From positions 1 through 7,749 of the forward strand of contig SKHU01000279.1 in NCBI GenBank assembly GCA_007116755.1: a stretch of DNA of 7,749 nt, written 5' to 3'. The notes under the pieces were generated by a model, which worked only from the letters and a program-made list of their open reading frames with translations, did no database searches and had not been told where the DNA came from. The translations under genes were made by a program, and so were the position numbers. Of the stretch, positions 1 to 6,455 are shown in pieces (within the stretch, counting starts at the first letter, position 1; each line of letters opens with the position of its first letter). The stretch is from Alphaproteobacteria bacterium (lineage in GTDB: Bacteria; Pseudomonadota; Alphaproteobacteria; Micavibrionales; CSBR16-224).

Positions 1-101
1 CGCGCGTAACGTTTTGCGATACGTGTTGTTTCAGCCCTTGATGACACGGTTTATTTCCCTGTTTTTTCTTTTAAAGACGGTCTTTTCTTCTTTAGTCACA
101 G

Positions 102-116
102 GCTGTGTAGCACAGC
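102..116. repeat. Short perfect hairpin downstream of ygfZ
   Basis: The arms GCTGTG and CACAGC are perfectly complementary around a 3-nt loop, about 33 nt beyond the ygfZ stop on the minus strand. It could end or stabilise the 3' end of the operon transcript, but no U-tract follows it in that direction, so it is not a canonical intrinsic terminator. A second short inverted repeat, AAAGAC-G-GTCTTT, lies at 73-85. I see no supportable gene in 1-149. Confidence 0.3.
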
Positions 117-149
117 TCCCGCAACCGCGCAAGATTGATCGGTGTTTTT

Positions 150-995
150 TTACATTTTTTTGCGCAAATATTCCGGTACAGAAACTTCCAGCTTTGCCCC
201 GTCGCAGACAAGCGCCTCTCCCGCTTCTTCAAGCCGCAAAAGCGCCAGCCCGGAATCTCCGCAAATGCTGCGCATTTCTCCTGCCCTGCGCCCCTCACTA
301 TCCGTCACCTCTGCGCCCGTTTCCGGCAACGCCGTGCCCGTCTGCGATTTGACGGGCAAAAGCCGCTTTTTAACCAATCCGCGATAATGCATACGCGCCG
401 TCACCTCCTGCCCGACATAACAACCCTTTTTCCACGCAATACCGCCCAGCTCGTCAATATTATGATCCAACAGCGTGCTGCGTTGGGGAATCATGTCGCG
501 GCTACCATCCGGCACGGCCGAAGCGATGCGCAACCGGTCATAATCCGCAAATTCCGCATTTTCAGCAACTTCACCGGCTTGCCCCACCGGAATGACCGCA
601 CGGAAACCCAGTTCTTCAAGGCGCGGATCGCGATACCAGATTTCCGCAAGCGGCAGCGTCGTACCGTCCGCCGTATCCCATGCCGCAAAAATCCGGTAAT
701 CTTCCGAGGCATCCGCAACTTCAACTCCGGTACGCATGGCATAGATTTTTAACGACCGTATCAGCTCCGGCGCACGCGCAGCCTCGCATTCCAGAAAAAA
801 CATGCCCGCCCCGTCCCGCGTGACAAGAAAATCATGCAGAAACTTTCCCTGCGGTGTCAAAAGACAGCCATATCTTGCGCCGCCCGGCGAAATTTGCGTG
901 ACATCGTTTGTCACGAGAGATTGCAAAAGTTTTTCCGCCTCTCCGCCCGCAACGGACACAATCCCACGATTGTCGATTTGGCAGATTTTTGTCAT
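150..995 (-). CDS. ygfZ: YgfZ/GcvT-family folate-binding protein (Fe-S cluster/tRNA modification factor)
   Basis: This 281-residue protein belongs to the YgfZ/IBA57 branch of the GcvT-like folate-binding superfamily. Family members act in the cytoplasm with tetrahydrofolate to support assembly or repair of certain Fe-S enzymes, including the tRNA methylthiotransferase MiaB. The diagnostic signature KGCYVGQE is at residues 190-197 and contains the conserved Cys192. The N-terminal GcvT-like region includes LVTNDV at about 27-32 and LTPQGKFLHDF at about 46-56. The C-terminal part, from about residue 207, fits the small beta-barrel domain. Length is close to the usual bacterial YgfZ (about 300). 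The ATG overlaps the upstream photolyase stop as ATGA, which fixes the start and suggests translational coupling. It is the last gene of the minus-strand operon. The family call is secure; the exact client enzymes are not visible from sequence. Confidence 0.93.
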   Translation of the reverse strand: MTKICQIDNRGIVSVAGGEAEKLLQSLVTNDVTQISPGGARYGCLLTPQGKFLHDFLVTRDGAGMFFLECEAARAPELIRSLKIYAMRTGVEVADASEDYRIFAAWDTADGTTLPLAEIWYRDPRLEELGFRAVIPVGQAGEVAENAEFADYDRLRIASAVPDGSRDMIPQRSTLLDHNIDELGGIAWKKGCYVGQEVTARMHYRGLVKKRLLPVKSQTGTALPETGAEVTDSEGRRAGEMRSICGDSGLALLRLEEAGEALVCDGAKLEVSVPEYLRKKM

Positions 996-2446
996 GCCGC
1001 GCCTCCCTTAACCCGCTTTTGATAAATTTCCAGCGCCCTGTTCCGCGCGACGGCATGGTCAACGACCGGAAAAGGATAATCCCGCCCCAAAACAACGCCC
1101 GCCGCAGCCAAAACATTCTGTGGCGCTTCCCACGGCGCATGAATATGCGCATCCGGCATCCGCGCCAGTTCGGGAACATATTGCCGTATATATGCGCCTT
1201 TTGCATCGAATTTTTTGCTCTGCAGGACAGGGTTGAAAATACGGAAATACGGCGCAGCATCCGCGCCGCACCCCGCAACCCACTGCCAGCCTGCCGCATT
1301 ATTGGCAAGATCGGCATCGACCAGCGTTTCCCAGAACCATTCCTGCCCTTTGCGCCAGTCAATCAGCAGATCCTTGATTAAAAACGAGGCCGCAATCATA
1401 CGCACACGATTGTGCATCCAGCCCGTCCGCCAAAGTTGGCGTATTCCCGCATCCACCAGCGGATAGCCCGTCATTCCTTTTTGCCATTTTTGCAAAAGCG
1501 CCGCATCATTCTCCCACTCCATGCGTGAAAATGCCGGATTCAGAGGATTTTCCGGCAAATCCGGCATGTGGTACAGCAGATGCCACGAAAATTCCCGCCA
1601 CAAAACCTGCCGCAAAAAAGCAAAATACCGCCCGTGATTCTGCGGCTCTTTTGCGGATTTTTGTGCCAGATCATACCGCAACCTTGCCGGTGCCATTTCC
1701 CCCCAATGCAAATGCGGCGACAGACGCGACACCCCGTCTTCCGCCGGTAAATCGCGGTTTTCCCCGTAAAACGTTACGCCGCCATCCAGAAAATGCCGCC
1801 ACCGCCGCAATGCCTCCGACTCGCCCGGCAACCACACATTTTGCATTTCCCCGTACCATTTGATGTGTGGCAGCAGGCCAAGCGCATCAATTCCGTGATC
1901 TTCCGGCCGCTTTTCCGGCGCAACTATCTTTTCCGGCGCGGCAGACAAGCCTCCCCCCGTCTCCCGCTCCTGTGCCATGCAGGCTTTGGAAAAAGGTGTA
2001 AACACGCGATAAGGCGCGCCGGAGGCGTTTTTGATCTCCCACGGCTCGAACAGCAGATATCCATTGAAAGATTCCACCTGCACACCGGACTCTTTCAGCG
2101 TTTTTTTGATTTCCGTATCCCGTTTCTGCGCCCATGATTCATAGCGGCGATTCCAGAAAGCGGATTCAATGTGGTATTTACGGCACAATTCGGGCAGAAT
2201 TTCCGCAGCACATCCTTTGTAAAACAGAAGGCGGCTGCCCCGCGCGCGCAAATCCTTGTCCAAAGCGACAAGACTTTGATGCAGCCACCAGCGCGCCGCA
2301 CCGCCCGCAGCCCATGTGCCGGCCGCATCATCATCCAGAATAAAGACAGGAAGAACAGGCAGCCCCGTCGCCAGCGCCGCCTGAAGGGCGGCATTGTCTG
2401 CAAGGCGCAAATCCAGCCTGAACCACAGCAGCGTATGGTTTTGCAT
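992..2446 (-). CDS. phrB: Deoxyribodipyrimidine photolyase (cryptochrome/photolyase family)
   Basis: This is a 484-residue photolyase that uses FAD and blue light to split cyclobutane pyrimidine dimers in DNA. The N-terminal alpha/beta antenna domain begins LLWFRLDLRLADN (compare WFR.DLR.DN of class I enzymes). The helical FAD domain contains SRLSPHLHWGE at about 240-250, TGYPLVDAGIRQL at about 326-338, TGWMHNR at about 341-347, and DADLANNAAGWQW ending near 389. By motif spacing, the electron-transfer Trp triad of E. coli PhrB corresponds to W311, W364 and W387, and the Asn near the flavin to N383. All are present, so the enzyme looks functional. The ATG at 2446 shares one base with the kynA stop (TGATG). 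A GTG one codon upstream (2449) is an alternative start. No strong ribosome binding site precedes it, which fits coupling to kynA. Which antenna chromophore is bound cannot be read with certainty; MTHF is common in this class. Confidence 0.95.
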   Translation of the reverse strand: MQNHTLLWFRLDLRLADNAALQAALATGLPVLPVFILDDDAAGTWAAGGAARWWLHQSLVALDKDLRARGSRLLFYKGCAAEILPELCRKYHIESAFWNRRYESWAQKRDTEIKKTLKESGVQVESFNGYLLFEPWEIKNASGAPYRVFTPFSKACMAQERETGGGLSAAPEKIVAPEKRPEDHGIDALGLLPHIKWYGEMQNVWLPGESEALRRWRHFLDGGVTFYGENRDLPAEDGVSRLSPHLHWGEMAPARLRYDLAQKSAKEPQNHGRYFAFLRQVLWREFSWHLLYHMPDLPENPLNPAFSRMEWENDAALLQKWQKGMTGYPLVDAGIRQLWRTGWMHNRVRMIAASFLIKDLLIDWRKGQEWFWETLVDADLANNAAGWQWVAGCGADAAPYFRIFNPVLQSKKFDAKGAYIRQYVPELARMPDAHIHAPWEAPQNVLAAAGVVLGRDYPFPVVDHAVARNRALEIYQKRVKGGAA

Positions 2447-3516
2447 CACGCCGCCGCCAAGCCTTCATAGACGAAAGCCATTTGTTTTTGCACTTCTTCG
2501 GGAAGTTCGGGACGCGCAGAGCGCGGAATCAAAAACGTCGAAAGACGGAACAAATCGGTAAAGACACGGTGTTTTTCAGCTGTTTCAATCAGATAACGGT
2601 GGCCGGAGGAACCGCCGCTGCCCGATTTCATCCCGATCATCCGCTGCACCATCAGCGCATGGCGATAGCGCCAGACCGTCAAAAGCTCGTCAATATCCAT
2701 TGCCAGATGCAAAATGCGATAGGGCTGCTGCAAAACCGGCTGGTCGCGGTACATGGTGATAAACAGCGCCGCCTGCAGCGCCTTGCCGGAAAAGCGCCAG
2801 CCTTCCGGTTCGTCATCCGCAAACAGACCGTCAAAACTCTCCCGTGTCGCAGCAATTTTCTTTTGATCTTCCATCGTCGCGGCCTGCATATCCTCGTCTA
2901 GCATCTCATAAACCGCATTGCGATAGCTGTCCCAGAATTTATACCCGCCCGTATCCAGAAACGGCGTCCGCGCCAGCCAGTTTTCAATCTGGTCGAAAAG
3001 CGACGGTTTTTCCTCCCATTCCTGCAATGCTGCACGGTCTTTCTCCGCAAGCGCGCTGTCATAGGCATGACCGGCATAGGCCATGCGCTCGCCGCGACGC
3101 AGACCAAGACGGATTTCAAGCTCGCGGAACTGCGCACTCTGAAAGCCGGATGCGGTGCGGAACACATGGCGGAATTCCAGAAAGTCCAGAGGTGTCATGG
3201 TTTCCAATACATCCAGCTGCTGCACCAGCAGTTTCAGCGTTTCGACAATGCGCTCCATACTGGCACTTGCCGGACGCAGATTGCTGTCGGCGACTTTTTC
3301 ACCGGCAAAAATTTCCTGCACCCGCGACAATTCAAACAAAACCAGTTTGAACCATAGCTCATAGGCCTGATGCACAATAATGAACAGCATTTCGTCATGC
3401 GCCGGTTTGCCGTTGCGCTTCGGGTCATGCGTACTGATCAGGCGCTGCGCATCGAGTATTTTCTCCAGCCCCAGATAACCGGCATAGTCCAGATCTTTCA
3501 GATGATCTTCCGCCAC
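2446..3516 (-). CDS. kynA: Tryptophan 2,3-dioxygenase
   Basis: This 356-residue haem enzyme oxidises L-tryptophan to N-formylkynurenine, the first step of the kynurenine pathway. Family motifs are clear: HDEMLFIIVHQAYELWFK at about 40-57, where F45 and H49 match the active-site Phe and His of the Xanthomonas enzyme; ASGFQSAQFRELE at about 122-134; and the WRYRH block at 282-286, followed by MIGMKSGSGGSSG. H286 is the expected proximal haem ligand. The protein is longer than short bacterial forms (about 280-300 residues) and shorter than human TDO (406). The start is GTG at 3516, preceded by AGGGGGA; no in-frame ATG lies upstream before a stop, and family homology begins immediately (DYAGYLGLEKIL). 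The other kynurenine genes (formamidase, kynureninase) are not in this window. The 3' end overlaps the photolyase start. Confidence 0.96.
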   Translation of the reverse strand: MAEDHLKDLDYAGYLGLEKILDAQRLISTHDPKRNGKPAHDEMLFIIVHQAYELWFKLVLFELSRVQEIFAGEKVADSNLRPASASMERIVETLKLLVQQLDVLETMTPLDFLEFRHVFRTASGFQSAQFRELEIRLGLRRGERMAYAGHAYDSALAEKDRAALQEWEEKPSLFDQIENWLARTPFLDTGGYKFWDSYRNAVYEMLDEDMQAATMEDQKKIAATRESFDGLFADDEPEGWRFSGKALQAALFITMYRDQPVLQQPYRILHLAMDIDELLTVWRYRHALMVQRMIGMKSGSGGSSGHRYLIETAEKHRVFTDLFRLSTFLIPRSARPELPEEVQKQMAFVYEGLAAA

Positions 3517-3540
3517 ATTTCCCCCTGTTTTTTCAAGTTT

Positions 3541-4662
3541 CTAGAATGTCGTCATATTCAGAATAATCGCCAACACCACCACCTGCGGAATAATCAGCAT
3601 CGGCATGAACAGTGCAATTTTCCATGATTTCGTCGTTTCTTTCAGCACCATGATTTCAACGTAATCCGTCGCCGTTCCGGTCATCAGGAAGGCAAAGCTG
3701 TTGCCCGGCGCCTCGGCCCGCGTCATGATATCGGCTGCGATCGGCGTCGATCCCTCCGAACAGACTTCAATCACCGTGGCCGCCAGCAGCGTAATGCCAA
3801 GACCGATCATTGTCGGGCCGAACATAGTTTGAAAAATATCCAGTGGTACAAATACACGGATTGCCGCAGCAATCACCACGCCCAGCAGCATCCAGCGAAA
3901 TACAATGCGCCCGCCTTTGAAACCGTCTGCTACCGTTTTTTTGACAAAAGGTTTTGTAATATCCAAATCCTGCCACCAGCCGCGCAGCGTCATTGCTTCA
4001 TCCTCCGGTGTTGCCGCCTGCCGGAAGCTGTTATCGGGCAGAGTGCCGCGCGCAACAAGTCGGTCGAAAATAACACCGGTAATCACGGCGATGATCATCG
4101 ACAACACCAGAAACAGTCCCATCCACCAGAAACCGATCAACCCCCACAAAATCAGCATCAATGAAAACGAGTTCCACGGGCTGCCGACGAGAAACGCCAT
4201 CACCTGCCCCAGACTGGCGCCGCGCTCGTAAAGCCGCATGGCCACCATCAGAATGCCGTGGCTGCACAGATCAAAGAAAATTCCGGCCAGCGTTGCGCGC
4301 CATATGCCCTTCAGCCCCGTTCCGGTTCCAAGAAGCCGCATGACGATGCCCTGCGGCACCTGTGCCATCACACCGATAAAAAACACGCCGAGCAGCACGC
4401 CCCACCACATTTTGCTGACAATATCGGCAATCGCATGCGACATATGGGCAGCAGCACCGTCGCCGAGCATATCATGCAGCAGAAGATGCGCCAGAATGCC
4501 GAGGACGACAACCGTGCCGAAAATCCACAGCATCCAGTCCCATTTGGCTTTGCCGTGGCTGTGGCCGTGATGGTCGTGCCCCTCCATGCCGCAACCGCTG
4601 ACAACAGGTGCCGGCGGGCAACAGGAGGTCTTTTTTCCGGCAGTTTCAGCCGTGTCGGTCAT
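3541..4662 (-). CDS. Predicted permease (ArsP/YraQ-like, DUF318/UPF0718 type) with Cys/His-rich N-terminal tail
   Basis: This is an inner-membrane protein of 373 residues from the preferred ATG. Residues 13-37 form a soluble metal-binding-like tail with CC at 14-15, C24, and the His cluster HDHHGHSHG at about 29-37. About eight hydrophobic segments follow, near 43-63, 85-103, 122-141, 153-174, 176-200, 254-275, 281-300 and 348-369. Motifs FDLCSHGILMVA (about 130-141) and EVCSEGSTPIAADI (about 299-312) each contain a membrane Cys and fit the predicted permease family that includes ArsP, some members of which export trivalent organoarsenicals. Substrate is unknown here; a metal(loid) or thiol-reactive compound is inferred from the Cys and His residues. 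An ATG 24 nt upstream (4686) would add 8 residues, but the 4662 ATG has the clear AGAGGA site. First gene of the minus-strand operon, 24 nt before kynA. Confidence 0.85.
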   Translation of the reverse strand: MTDTAETAGKKTSCCPPAPVVSGCGMEGHDHHGHSHGKAKWDWMLWIFGTVVVLGILAHLLLHDMLGDGAAAHMSHAIADIVSKMWWGVLLGVFFIGVMAQVPQGIVMRLLGTGTGLKGIWRATLAGIFFDLCSHGILMVAMRLYERGASLGQVMAFLVGSPWNSFSLMLILWGLIGFWWMGLFLVLSMIIAVITGVIFDRLVARGTLPDNSFRQAATPEDEAMTLRGWWQDLDITKPFVKKTVADGFKGGRIVFRWMLLGVVIAAAIRVFVPLDIFQTMFGPTMIGLGITLLAATVIEVCSEGSTPIAADIMTRAEAPGNSFAFLMTGTATDYVEIMVLKETTKSWKIALFMPMLIIPQVVVLAIILNMTTF

Positions 4663-4666
4663 GTTT

Positions 4667-4672
4667 TCCTCT
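4667..4672 (-). promoter_or_regulatory. Ribosome binding site deciding the permease start
   Basis: The minus strand reads AGAGGA, then AAAC, then the ATG at 4662. The competing ATG at 4686 has no comparable purine tract. A possible -10 hexamer, GATAAT on the minus strand (4693-4698), would place the transcript start near 4686, which also favours the inner start. No good -35 accompanies it. Confidence 0.6.
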
Positions 4673-4686
4673 TGACTTTTTGTCAT

Positions 4687-4762
4687 AAGCGAATTATCTT
4701 GCCGGGGATATGTCCTTTTTTGGCTCAGACGTTAACACAAAAGATTGCGGAAATATAGAAAA
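4687..4762. promoter_or_regulatory. Divergent intergenic region between the permease operon and the DUF3108-like gene
   Basis: Both transcription units must start in or near this short gap. On the minus strand GATAAT (4693-4698) is a plausible -10 for the operon, without a convincing -35. On the plus strand I found no convincing sigma-70 pair for the 4763 gene. A self-complementary GTTAAC lies at 4731-4736. No riboswitch-like structure was recognised. Confidence 0.35.
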
Positions 4763-5626
4763 ATGAGCAGATCATGCGCTATCACCCGCCTTTTTGCCTT
4801 TCTTGCTGTTACCACGCTATTTTTGCACGGCTCTTTTCCGGCCTACGCCAAACAGTCCGAAGAAACGCAGCATAGCGTCGCCGCAACGGCGGAAAACGGC
4901 ATGACTCTGAGCTATAATGTTTATGCCGGCGGTATGCGGGCGTTGCAAGCCTCGCTGGATCTCGATATGGCACAGAATGACTACCGGATCGGCCTTGATG
5001 CAAAAACGCAGGGGCTGATCGGGCGACTGTTCCCGTGGGAGGGACGATTCACCACACGGGGCAGCAAGAATAATATGAATATGGTGCCGGATGAATATTA
5101 TGCCGTCAGCGTCTGGAAGCGCGAAGAACGGCAGACACGCATGGAATTTGAAAACGGCATGATGACGGCGCGCCACCGCATCGATAACGGACAAAAAGTT
5201 ACGGATGACGATTTCGAAGAGGGCATGGCCAAAGACGCGCTGGATATGTTGACCGCAACAGTCAAGTTGCTGCAGGAATCCGACGGGAACGAAAACTGTG
5301 CAGGCAGCGTACCGGTTTTTGACGGTCGCCGCCGCTTCAATCTGCATTTCAGGGATGCGGGAACCGGTATAATTCATAAAAACCGCTATTCAATCTTTCA
5401 CGGCGCGGCAGTCAAATGCATTATAGAGGTTGAGCCCGTCATGGGCTTCCGTGACCGCGACAAACGCCGCGGCTGGATGGCCGTACAAAACCACACAAAA
5501 GAGCGCAAAAAAATGCCGACATTCTGGCTGTCGCGCCTGACCGAAGACGGTCCGGTTGTTCCCGTGCGCATGGAAATTTCCAGTGAATACGGTGCCGTCA
5601 TCGCCCATCTGGCCGCCGTGCAGTAA
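4763..5626 (+). CDS. Exported DUF3108-like protein
   Basis: This 287-residue protein has a clear Sec signal peptide: basic N-terminus (MSRSCAITR), hydrophobic core (LFAFLAVTTLFLHG), and a likely signal peptidase I site after AYA at residue 29. The mature part is probably periplasmic. It starts with LSYNVYAGGMRALQASLDL and continues with DYRIGLDAKTQGLIGRLFPW and a VSVWKREERQTRMEF segment, the pattern of DUF3108 beta-rich proteins common in Alphaproteobacteria, whose molecular function is not established. The mature protein has only two Cys (in NENCAG and VKCIIEV), which could pair. An in-frame TTG at 4745 would add six residues; ATG at 4763 is preferred because it begins directly with the signal peptide. 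It is divergent from the permease operon and ends 2 nt from the convergent regulator gene, with no terminator in that gap. Confidence 0.75.
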   Translation: MSRSCAITRLFAFLAVTTLFLHGSFPAYAKQSEETQHSVAATAENGMTLSYNVYAGGMRALQASLDLDMAQNDYRIGLDAKTQGLIGRLFPWEGRFTTRGSKNNMNMVPDEYYAVSVWKREERQTRMEFENGMMTARHRIDNGQKVTDDDFEEGMAKDALDMLTATVKLLQESDGNENCAGSVPVFDGRRRFNLHFRDAGTGIIHKNRYSIFHGAAVKCIIEVEPVMGFRDRDKRRGWMAVQNHTKERKKMPTFWLSRLTEDGPVVPVRMEISSEYGAVIAHLAAVQ

Positions 5627-5628
5627 CC

Positions 5629-6273
5629 CTATCCTCGCCCGACCACGGCACATAGCGCGGCCACATCGTGTTGCGGCAGAACAACATCCTTGCCGTTTTG
5701 CAGTTCCGATACCCTGATGTCCTGCTGCGACTGCCCTGCATAACGGTAAAGCCTTCTTGTGCCGTCGCGCGTTTCAACAAGACAATCCTGCGCCACCGCC
5801 GGCGGCTTTCCCGGATGGATATAGACAAGCTCGCCGCTGTAATAGCGCGGCTCATATTCACCGGATACGATATAAACCGCATAGGCATCGCGACTGCCTT
5901 TCTGTTGCGGATGCCGCTCCACCCAGTCAACAGCAGCACCCGAAGCCCTGTTGCCGTGATAGACGGGAATAGGCGCCTGCGACAGCATCCCCGCCTCCCC
6001 GCTGCCGAAAGACGGCCGCGCAGAATCGGAAAACGCTCCGCCGCGCGCATCATTCGTATCCTGCGCATATCCCCCCGCATCTTTAGAAACCGGTGCATAT
6101 GCCCTACCGAGATAGGCTTCGATCTGCGGCACTTCTTCCGCCCGGATATGACGACGGCCGTATAACATACGGTTGACAGTCGCCGGATTCATCCCCATCG
6201 CTTTGGCCAATCCCCTTTGCGTCAGCCCCGGCGTTTCCCGTATGGTTTTTCTGATCCACTCATAGAGTTTCAT
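5629..6273 (-). CDS. XRE-family regulator with degenerate S24/LexA-like C-terminal domain
   Basis: This 214-residue putative DNA-binding repressor has an N-terminal helix-turn-helix (about 5-45): LTQRGLAKAMGMNPATVNRM is the two-helix core, followed by LYGRRHIRAEEVPQIEAYL. A low-complexity linker rich in Gly, Ala, Ser and Asp spans about 58-100. The C-terminal part (about 101-212) resembles the S24 peptidase-like domain of LexA and phage CI repressors: SGEYEPRYYSGELVYIHPG (137-155) aligns with the usual GDSMEPxxxxGDxVxV block. The catalytic Ser is not there (GEYEP in place of GDSMEP), and the region expected to hold the catalytic Lys reads RRLYRY (173-178). Self-cleavage therefore seems unlikely. 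The minus-strand start ATG is preceded by GAGGA at 7 nt. It is divergent from the 6456 gene across an operator-like AT-rich region, so control of itself and of that gene is inferred. Confidence 0.8.
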   Translation of the reverse strand: MKLYEWIRKTIRETPGLTQRGLAKAMGMNPATVNRMLYGRRHIRAEEVPQIEAYLGRAYAPVSKDAGGYAQDTNDARGGAFSDSARPSFGSGEAGMLSQAPIPVYHGNRASGAAVDWVERHPQQKGSRDAYAVYIVSGEYEPRYYSGELVYIHPGKPPAVAQDCLVETRDGTRRLYRYAGQSQQDIRVSELQNGKDVVLPQHDVAALCAVVGRG

Positions 6274-6308
6274 TGCATATTCCTCAATATATTCTTTGAT
6301 ACGCCTGC

Positions 6309-6331
6309 AAATATTATCATTTTGAATATTT
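6309..6331. repeat. Inverted repeat, candidate autoregulatory operator
   Basis: Perfect 7-bp arms AAATATT (6309-6315) and AATATTT (6325-6331) are separated by 9 nt. The repeat covers the candidate -10 of the regulator gene. A separate 10-bp palindrome, AAATATATTT, lies at 6341-6350, next to the candidate -35. Such sites fit dimeric XRE repressors, but the surrounding AT richness raises the chance of accidental palindromes. Confidence 0.4.
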
Positions 6332-6342
6332 CACGTAAACAA
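6313..6342 (-). promoter_or_regulatory. Candidate promoter of the XRE/S24-like regulator
   Basis: On the minus strand, TTGTTT (6337-6342) and GATAAT (6313-6318) are separated by 18 nt. The -10 is a near-consensus hexamer and the -35 is weak. The predicted transcript would have a leader of about 30-35 nt before the ATG at 6273, with the GAGGA ribosome site inside it. Confidence 0.4.
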
Positions 6343-6361
6343 ATATATTTTAAGGCAATTT

Positions 6362-6411
6362 AATTAACAAAAAATAAACTTTTTATATTATATATTGACA
6401 TTTTGTTAATT
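6362..6411. repeat. Perfect 11-bp inverted repeat, candidate operator of the 6456 gene
   Basis: AATTAACAAAA (6362-6372) and its exact reverse complement TTTTGTTAATT (6401-6411) are separated by 28 nt. Arm centres are 39 bp apart, slightly under four helical turns, so the arms face similar sides of the helix. The right arm lies directly after a TTGACA and the left arm contains a TTAACA, so occupancy would cover both candidate plus-strand promoters. Binding by the adjacent XRE protein is inferred from position only. Confidence 0.5.
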
Positions 6412-6424
6412 TTTTAGCAATTAT
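6364..6424 (+). promoter_or_regulatory. Candidate promoter(s) of the 6456 gene
   Basis: Two overlapping sigma-70-like candidates exist. One is TTAACA (6364-6369), 16 nt, TATTAT (6386-6391). The other is a perfect TTGACA (6395-6400) with a weaker AATTAT (6419-6424) after 18 nt. Both lead into an AT-rich leader ending in AGGAG (6445-6449), six nt before the ATG. Confidence 0.45.
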
Positions 6425-6455
6425 ATACCGGAAACAAACAAATCAGGAGTGCGGC

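Noticed and set aside
73..85. AAAGAC-G-GTCTTT inverted repeat followed by a pyrimidine-rich stretch, considered as a plus-strand terminator
   Set aside because: The stem is at most 5 bp of mostly A-T pairs with a 3-nt loop, and no plus-strand gene ends nearby in the window.
14..352. Plus-strand open frame with a lipoprotein-like start (FISLFFLLKTVFSSLVTGC)
   Set aside because: Most of it is antisense to the well-supported ygfZ gene, the continuation is low-complexity Pro/Arg/Ala sequence typical of a shadow frame, and there is no good ribosome binding site.
135..752. 205-residue plus-strand open frame
   Set aside because: Fully antisense to ygfZ, with Arg/His/Pro-rich composition typical of the complement of a GC-rich gene.
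4258..4758. 166-residue plus-strand open frame
   Set aside because: Antisense to the permease gene, with no family motifs and no start signals.
5668..6165. 165-residue plus-strand open frame
   Set aside because: Antisense to the XRE/S24-like regulator, which has clear domains and a ribosome binding site.
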